Part shown: positions 58,209 through 64,000 of the stretch, piece by piece
How the letters are laid out: every line of letters starts with the position of its first letter
Numbering within the stretch: position 1 is the first letter of the stretch
Origin: Micrococcales bacterium 72-143
GTDB lineage: Bacteria > Actinomycetota > Actinomycetes > Actinomycetales > Microbacteriaceae
Reading direction: 5' to 3'
DNA: 64,000 bases
Assembly: GCA_001898835.1 (NCBI GenBank)
Contig: MKVM01000003.1
Span: forward strand, 691,392-755,391
Position numbers and translations under genes: made by a program
Notes under the pieces: generated by a model
Told to the model about the DNA's origin: nothing
What the model saw: the letters and a program-made list of their open reading frames with translations, nothing else
The model's database searches: none

Positions 58209-61200
58209 ATGTCTCTTCGTGTCTCCGCTGTGCGGGCATCGCTCGCTGTCATCGTGTCGGGTGTGCTGGTGGTGACGATGGTGTCGCCCGCGCAGGCCGA
58301 GGACTCGCCCGCGGACCTGGGCGTCGTGCTGCCCGCGCCGGGGTCGACTCCCGCGGAGGTGCGGGCGCCAGAGCTACCGTCGGGCGACTTCTCGGCGGAT
58401 GACACGTCCTCGTCGCCGAAGCTCGTCGGCGTGCCGGCGAAGCCGAAGATGGAGTCGCTGGACCTGTCGAAGCTGGATCTCGACTCCCTCGAGGTGGTCT
58501 CACGCGACGAGTTCTCGACGGTGTACGCGCTGCCGAATGGGTTGAAGCTCGCGGCGGTGGGTGAGACTCCCCAGAACGTGGAGGTGGACGGCGACTGGGT
58601 GCCGGTCGACGAGAAGCTCGCCCGGGTGGTGGGCGGTTGGGAGGCGGCGGAGCATCCGCTGGCCCCGGTCTTCTCGCAGCGCTCCGGTGGTGAGGTCGCG
58701 ACGGTCACCTCGGGCGACTACTCGTTGAGCTGGCGCCTGCTGGGTGCGGCGGATGTGCGTGGCTCGGTGGGCATGTACCGGGGCGGGGAGCAGGGGCCGT
58801 TGCGGTTCCGCGACGTTCTCGACGGGGTTGACCTGGAGTACGCGGTCGAGCCGTCGCTGGTGAAGGAGTCGATGGTGCTGGCCGCGGCGCCGGAGGAGGC
58901 GCCCGAGTACAGGTGGGTGCTGACTGCTCCAGGACTCGCGGTCGTCCCGGACGATGCCGGCGGCTTCGTGGTCGTGGACGCCGACGGCGGCACCCGCTTC
59001 ACGATCCCGACCCCGATCATGTGGGACTCCTCGGGCAAGTCGGGGGTGCGCGAGCCGGAGACGGCGCCGGTGGCGGCGACCGTTGAGCCGTACGGGGATG
59101 CGAAGGCGGGGCAGTGGCTGCTGACTTTGCGCCCGGATCAGACGTGGCTGACCGACCCGTCGCGCGTGTACCCGGTGACGGTGGACCCGTCCACGGGGTG
59201 GGGTGCGAGCAACAAGCGGTCGGTGAAGTCGGACGGGGTGGTGCAGTCGGGGCAGACCTGGTTCGGCAACCCGTGGCAGGCGAACCACGCGATCTACTGG
59301 CGTGGGTTCGCGCAGTATCCGCTCGGCAACATCGCGGGCACCTATGTGTTCGACACGGAGCTGGTGCTCGGGTACACGACCGGGACGGCGACGTGTCAGG
59401 TCGGGTATATCGGCTCGGGGTACGGGGCGACCCCATCGTCGGTGTCGCACTACGGCGGGGATGTGTCGTCGTTCTCCCTGTGCAACGGCAGCGCGTCGGC
59501 GAGTGCGGGCGGCACGGACGGACTGGATTCGACGATCGCGGCGTGGGTGCGCGGCGGCGGGTACGGGAACTGGCTCGGGTTCCGCAGCTCTGCGGAGGCG
59601 AACACCGGCTACAGCTACAAGGGCGCGAACTCGACGCTCTATGTGGCGTACGCGAACTATCCCTCGATCACGGGGTTGTCGGCGGGCACGCCGAAGAACG
59701 GGCAGGTGGGTCCGCGTGCGCCGAAGATGCAGGCGACCGGCTCCACCGATTCCGGCACGGCGCTGCAGTACAGGTACCAGTTCGAGGAGATCGTGGGCGG
59801 CGGAAACGGCACCACGAACACGAACGGTACGCCGGCTTTCGCGAACATCGCCTATGACACGAACTGGGTGAGCGCCGGGGATTTCCAGGTGCCGTCGAAC
59901 GTGCTCAAGTCGAACACGCCTTACCGGTACCGGATCTATGTGCGCGACGGCTACAACGGCTGGCTCGGCAACAACACGGAGCGTGCCGGCGCGAGCGCCG
60001 CGTGGTACTTCACCACGAACACGACCCCAACGGTGAGTCAGGGCACCGTGTCGCCGGCGGATGACGAGGTCGTGCCGACCGTGACACCGCAGTTCCGGGT
60101 GCCGTACGTCGCGGATCCGGACAGCGCGGCGACCGTGCAGTACAAGTTCGTGGTCGCGACGGGTCTGGATGGCCGTACCGGTACGACGGCGACCTCCGGG
60201 TGGTTGACGCCGTCGTCGACGACGCCCGGCGACCCGGTCACGTGGACCCCGGATCCGGCGCTGCTGCAGGACGGGGTGACGTACACCTGGCACGTGTGGA
60301 CGAGGGATGCGGTCGACGAGGCCGAGCAGGACTGGACGGGGCACTTCACGGTGAACCGGCGCCTGGGCTCCTCGGGGCCGTCGCCGTTCGATTCGGCGGG
60401 TGCGGCATCCGTGAACCTGGCGAACGGGAACCTGGCGCTGAACTTCGCCTCCCCGACGGTGTCGGCGGTCGGTGGTCCGATGGGGATGAGCTTCTCCTAC
60501 AACTCGCAGGCCGACCCGCACGCGAACCAGGGGCTGGTGGGGTCGTACTACAACGCCCTCAACCAGGGGCAGACCTCGACCACGTCATTCGTGTTCACCG
60601 GCCGTGAGCCGGTGCTGGTGCGCACCGACCGGGTGATCTCATTCAATGAGACGGGCGCGGTGTTCCCCGCGGTGCCGGCGGATTACTGGATGGCGCAGTG
60701 GAACGGCTACGTCACCGCACCGGCGACCGGCTCGTACACCTTCGGGGTGATCCGCGATGACGGCGCCCGGGTGGTGGTCGGCGGTACGACGGTGCTGGAC
60801 CAGTGGGCGGGCGCGGTGACGGGGGTCCAGTGGGGCACCGCATCCTCTCTGACCGCCGGTGTGGCCTCCCCGATCCGGGTGGACTACTACGACGCGACGA
60901 ACAGCGCGCGTCTTGAGCTGCGGGTGAAGGGCCCGGGCATCACCGCCTCGGATGGCATCCCGGTGCCGGCGTCGTGGTTCACGAAGAAGGTGCAGTACCT
61001 GCCGGGCGGGTGGTCGAACTCGGGTCCGATCAACGGGTCGGGTGGGTTCTACACGCTGGCGACGAAGACGCCGACGACGGTGGCGGTGACGGATGTGACC
61101 GGGTCGGTGCACACCTACACGCGCAAGTCGGATGGCGGCTACACGGCCCCGAACGGCGAGTACGGCGTCCTCTCCCTTGATGGCACGGGTCAGGTGAGCC

Positions 61201-64000
61201 TGAACGACGGCGGCACGATCTACCAGTTCAACGCCGTGGGCAGGGTGGCGAGCGTGACGACGCCGCAGGATGCGAAGAAGTCCGCGACGCCGCAGGTCAG
61301 CTACCGAGGCAACGCGGTGCCGGACGTGATCACCGATCCGGTCTCCGGCAGCGGGGTGGCGTCGCGGAAGGTGCGGTTCGTCTACGGGGGTGACTCTGTC
61401 TCGTCGGTGGATCTCGGCGCGGCCGACGGCGACATGTCCGGCAACGCGTGCCCGGTGCCCGGCGGGTCCGGGTATGCGGCCCCGCCGGCCGGGTTCCTGT
61501 GCCGCATCGTCTACCCGGGCCACGTTCCCGGCGGTGCGGGCGGGGTGGATGACACGACCCGGCTGTTCTACGACGCGAACGGCCAGCTCGTGTCGATCGT
61601 GGATCCGGGTGGCGAGCAGGTCACCTTCCACTACACGGCGGGGATCCTCGACCGGATCTGGGATCCGCTGGTCAACGACTGGATCAAGGCCGACCCCTCC
61701 ACCCGTGCGGCCACCGACACCGTCGCGACGGTCGTCGACTACACGAGCGGGAAGGTCACCCAGGTGACCGCCCCTGCCCCGGACGGCGCCACCGAGGGTC
61801 TGCGCCCGCAGAAGAGCTACGGATACGGTGCGGGCACGACGACCGTGGACGCGACAGGGCTTGACCTGTCCGGTGCCCCGCCCGGCGCGCACGCCTCCAC
61901 GGTCACCTATGACGCCGGGTGGCGTGCCACCTCCGCGAAGAGCCCGCTGGGTCTGACCTCGCAGCAGTCCTGGTCGGTGAAGGATCAGCTGCTGTCGTCG
62001 ACGGATGCGTGGGGCCGAATGTCGACCACCATCTACGACGACTTCACCGACCTGCCGACCGAGTCCTTCGGCCCGGCGCCGGCGTCCTGCTTCGGCAGCG
62101 ACCGGAGGCCGCTGACCTCGTGCCCGATCGCGGTGGCTCACACGACGACCGCGTACGATCAGGGCCTGCAGGGGCTGGACGTCACCTACTTCGCCACCAA
62201 CAACCTCTCCGGCATCCCGAAGGACTTCTCCCTGGGGCTCGTCGGCGGCACCGGTGCCACCGGCACCGGGCTGACCTCCCGGAACTGGGGTGCGGGTTCG
62301 CCGATCACCGGCATTCCCGTCGACGACTTCTCCCTCCGGATGTCGGGCACGGTCGCCTTCCCCACGGAGGGTGACTGGCAGTTCCGCCTCACGGGCGATG
62401 ACCGTGCCATGCTCTACCTGGACGACGAGCTCATCACCACCAGCGTCGGCAGTCCCAGCAACGGCCCCATCCGCCACCTCTCGGGCAGGCACCGCATCCG
62501 GGTGGACTACTACGAGCTCACCGGCAACGCGTCGTTGCAGTTGCAGTGGTCGGTCAATGGCGGCACGTTCGTGAACATCCCCGACACCGCCGTCACCCCG
62601 GGCTACAACCTGGCCACCTCCTCCACGGTGGACGACTCGGTGCCGACCGGCAGCGGTCTGCCATCGAACCTGGTCACCCCGTTGAAGACATCCACCGGCT
62701 ATGGGACCAACCCGTGGCTGGGGATGGCGACCACCTCCACGGTCGACCCGGGCGGCCTGAACCTGACCACGACGATCGGGTACGAGCCGGTCACGGACGC
62801 GGCGAACAAGTGGCTGCGGCGTCTGACCCGCGCCATGCCGTCCGGCGGCGGCGCGGTCACCACGAGCGCCTACTACGACGACACGCAGCAGCTCGGTGCG
62901 TCCGTCTGCGGGTTGCCCGCCACCACGGTGCAGTACGGGTGGTTGAAGTCCGTCACCGGCCCGGCCCCGTCGACAGGTTCCGCGGTCGCGACGGAGTACG
63001 CCTACGACATCCTCGGCCGCACCGTCGGATCCAAGACCACGGGGGACCCGGCCTGGTCGTGCGTGAGCTACGACACCCGCGGTCGCGCGACGATCTCGAC
63101 GGTGGCGCAGGGCTCCGCGGTTGAGCGGATCATCACCACCGACTACGCGGTGGGCGGGAACCCGCTCGTGTCGTCGATCACCGACCCGGCGGGCACCATC
63201 ATCACGGAGGTCGACCTTCTTGGGCGGGTGGTGAAGTACACCGATGTGCTGGGCACGGAGACCACCCCCAGCTATGAGGCCCGCACGGGGCGGGTGGTGT
63301 CGACCGCGACGAAGCCTGCTGGCGGAAATCCTGTCACTCAGTCGTTCACCTACGACGCGGATGGGAAGGTCCTCACCGTCAAGATCAACAACACCCTCAT
63401 CGCCGACCCCGACTACGCCACCAACCAGCTCCTCCAGTCGGTCGCCTACAGCAACGGCACGAGCCTCGCCACCATCACCCGCAACCCCCACACAGGCGCC
63501 ACCGACGCGATCGGGTGGGCGTTCGCGGATGCGTCGACCGTTGCGGATCAGGTGGTGCGGTCGCCGGCGGGCCGCATCATCCAGAACACCCTCACCGATA
63601 CTGCCAGCACCGGCCCGGAGGCCTCGACGTATCGGTTCGATGCGGCGGGTCGCTTGGTGCATGCGTCGATCCCGCGGCACGAGTTGGACTACGGGTTCGG
63701 CACCGCCTCCTGCGGGGTGGCGGGTGCAGGTGCTAACGGCAACCGCACCACGTCCTCGGACGCTCTGGATGGTGGCACCCCGACCACGGTCGGCTACTGC
63801 TACGACACAGCGGATCGCCTCACCGCCACCACAGTGATGGGCGCTCCGACGGGTGCGTCGCCGGTGGCGGGGGAGAACCTGACTATGACGGCCCCGGGCG
63901 CGACTCTGGCTTATGACGCGCGCGGGAACACGACTCGTCTCGGGGATCAGACCCTCGTCTATGACGTGACGAACCGGCACACGGGCACGACCCTGGATGA
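58209..64000 (+). CDS. Secreted RHS/YD-repeat protein with two PA14-like domains (3' partial)
   Basis: The frame is open from ATG 58209 to the window end, 1,930 codons; the end is missing. A signal peptide spans 1-30 with cleavage after PAQA. Residues ~460-720 are fibronectin-like beta domains (TYTWHVWTRD). SVNLANGNLALNF near 735 begins the RHS-type shell. PA14-like segments are at about 825-907 (GYVTAPATGSYTFGV, DDGARVVVGG) and 1374-1444 (GTVAFPTEGDWQFRL, DDRAMLYLDD), a fold that binds carbohydrate. YD repeats start near 1596 (YDILGR, YDADGK, FDAAGR, YDARGN). In this family a C-terminal toxin or variable tip follows a conserved core, which would be outside the window. More GAT, GGG and CGT codons than its neighbours hint at separate origin. 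Confidence 0.9.
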   Translation, partial: MSLRVSAVRASLAVIVSGVLVVTMVSPAQAEDSPADLGVVLPAPGSTPAEVRAPELPSGDFSADDTSSSPKLVGVPAKPKMESLDLSKLDLDSLEVVSRDEFSTVYALPNGLKLAAVGETPQNVEVDGDWVPVDEKLARVVGGWEAAEHPLAPVFSQRSGGEVATVTSGDYSLSWRLLGAADVRGSVGMYRGGEQGPLRFRDVLDGVDLEYAVEPSLVKESMVLAAAPEEAPEYRWVLTAPGLAVVPDDAGGFVVVDADGGTRFTIPTPIMWDSSGKSGVREPETAPVAATVEPYGDAKAGQWLLTLRPDQTWLTDPSRVYPVTVDPSTGWGASNKRSVKSDGVVQSGQTWFGNPWQANHAIYWRGFAQYPLGNIAGTYVFDTELVLGYTTGTATCQVGYIGSGYGATPSSVSHYGGDVSSFSLCNGSASASAGGTDGLDSTIAAWVRGGGYGNWLGFRSSAEANTGYSYKGANSTLYVAYANYPSITGLSAGTPKNGQVGPRAPKMQATGSTDSGTALQYRYQFEEIVGGGNGTTNTNGTPAFANIAYDTNWVSAGDFQVPSNVLKSNTPYRYRIYVRDGYNGWLGNNTERAGASAAWYFTTNTTPTVSQGTVSPADDEVVPTVTPQFRVPYVADPDSAATVQYKFVVATGLDGRTGTTATSGWLTPSSTTPGDPVTWTPDPALLQDGVTYTWHVWTRDAVDEAEQDWTGHFTVNRRLGSSGPSPFDSAGAASVNLANGNLALNFASPTVSAVGGPMGMSFSYNSQADPHANQGLVGSYYNALNQGQTSTTSFVFTGREPVLVRTDRVISFNETGAVFPAVPADYWMAQWNGYVTAPATGSYTFGVIRDDGARVVVGGTTVLDQWAGAVTGVQWGTASSLTAGVASPIRVDYYDATNSARLELRVKGPGITASDGIPVPASWFTKKVQYLPGGWSNSGPINGSGGFYTLATKTPTTVAVTDVTGSVHTYTRKSDGGYTAPNGEYGVLSLDGTGQVSLNDGGTIYQFNAVGRVASVTTPQDAKKSATPQVSYRGNAVPDVITDPVSGSGVASRKVRFVYGGDSVSSVDLGAADGDMSGNACPVPGGSGYAAPPAGFLCRIVYPGHVPGGAGGVDDTTRLFYDANGQLVSIVDPGGEQVTFHYTAGILDRIWDPLVNDWIKADPSTRAATDTVATVVDYTSGKVTQVTAPAPDGATEGLRPQKSYGYGAGTTTVDATGLDLSGAPPGAHASTVTYDAGWRATSAKSPLGLTSQQSWSVKDQLLSSTDAWGRMSTTIYDDFTDLPTESFGPAPASCFGSDRRPLTSCPIAVAHTTTAYDQGLQGLDVTYFATNNLSGIPKDFSLGLVGGTGATGTGLTSRNWGAGSPITGIPVDDFSLRMSGTVAFPTEGDWQFRLTGDDRAMLYLDDELITTSVGSPSNGPIRHLSGRHRIRVDYYELTGNASLQLQWSVNGGTFVNIPDTAVTPGYNLATSSTVDDSVPTGSGLPSNLVTPLKTSTGYGTNPWLGMATTSTVDPGGLNLTTTIGYEPVTDAANKWLRRLTRAMPSGGGAVTTSAYYDDTQQLGASVCGLPATTVQYGWLKSVTGPAPSTGSAVATEYAYDILGRTVGSKTTGDPAWSCVSYDTRGRATISTVAQGSAVERIITTDYAVGGNPLVSSITDPAGTIITEVDLLGRVVKYTDVLGTETTPSYEARTGRVVSTATKPAGGNPVTQSFTYDADGKVLTVKINNTLIADPDYATNQLLQSVAYSNGTSLATITRNPHTGATDAIGWAFADASTVADQVVRSPAGRIIQNTLTDTASTGPEASTYRFDAAGRLVHASIPRHELDYGFGTASCGVAGAGANGNRTTSSDALDGGTPTTVGYCYDTADRLTATTVMGAPTGASPVAGENLTMTAPGATLAYDARGNTTRLGDQTLVYDVTNRHTGTTLD

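Noticed and set aside
60639..63980. 1,113-codon minus-strand frame across the RHS gene
   Set aside because: Arg/Gly-rich shadow without domains; the plus frame has signal peptide, PA14-like and YD motifs.

Overview
The window is a dense, very high-GC stretch of chromosome with GTG starts, many leaderless-looking promoters and 4-bp gene overlaps. The gene families (HspR-type heat-shock operator, DUF222/HNH endonuclease, F420-type luciferase-like oxidoreductase, DtxR/IdeR-type iron box, LAxTG-anchored surface protein) and the constant use of the hexamer GCATCC/GGATGC point to an actinobacterium, most likely a member of the Microbacteriaceae. The genus cannot be fixed from the sequence alone. 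No rRNA, tRNA, CRISPR, insertion sequence or prophage was seen, and no gap between genes exceeds 213 bases.

Bases 1-21196 are one open frame: the C-terminal 7,064 residues of a giant secreted adhesin-like protein whose start lies upstream of the window. It begins with tandem units of about 390-440 residues, continues with shorter beta-strand repeats, six copies of a separate beta module, a degenerate RTX-like Asp/Gly-rich patch and a Calx-beta-like domain, and ends in an LAPTG sorting signal. Next is an N-domain-less ClpB under a perfect HspR (HAIR) operator, convergent with acetyl-CoA synthetase. The block at 23-29 kb is metabolic: acs, an F420-type oxidoreductase, a long-chain acyl-CoA ligase and threonine aldolase. 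Bases 29.5-34 kb hold an ABC exporter pair, a LuxR-type two-component system and a MarR regulator, the last divergent from an FMN reductase.

Bases 34.7-42.3 kb form an amino-acid catabolic neighbourhood. It contains bifunctional proline dehydrogenase/P5C dehydrogenase (PutA), an autoregulated GntR-membrane protein pair, and an Lrp regulator divergent from a DDAH-like hydrolase that overlaps ornithine aminotransferase. RocD would deliver P5C to PutA. Bases 42.3-48.7 kb are single genes for a Gfo/Idh oxidoreductase, an acyl-CoA-dehydrogenase-like flavoprotein, an OafA-type acyltransferase with an SGNH domain, two esterase-like hydrolases and an aldo/keto reductase.

The most unusual part is 48.7-55.2 kb. 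Seven minus-strand genes are joined by consecutive ATGA/GTGA overlaps: a CheY-like receiver fused to a LmbE/PIG-L deacetylase, an ATP-grasp ligase, a PHP phosphoesterase, a processive-type GT2 glycosyltransferase, a 49-residue membrane protein, a stand-alone receiver and a PAS histidine kinase. It looks like an envelope-glycan synthesis or modification module with its own phosphorelay, in which the deacetylase itself carries a phosphorylation domain. A DUF222/HNH gene, an orphan iron/heme-binding lipoprotein behind an iron box, and the first 1,930 codons of a secreted RHS protein with two PA14-like domains complete the window. The RHS gene runs off the right edge.
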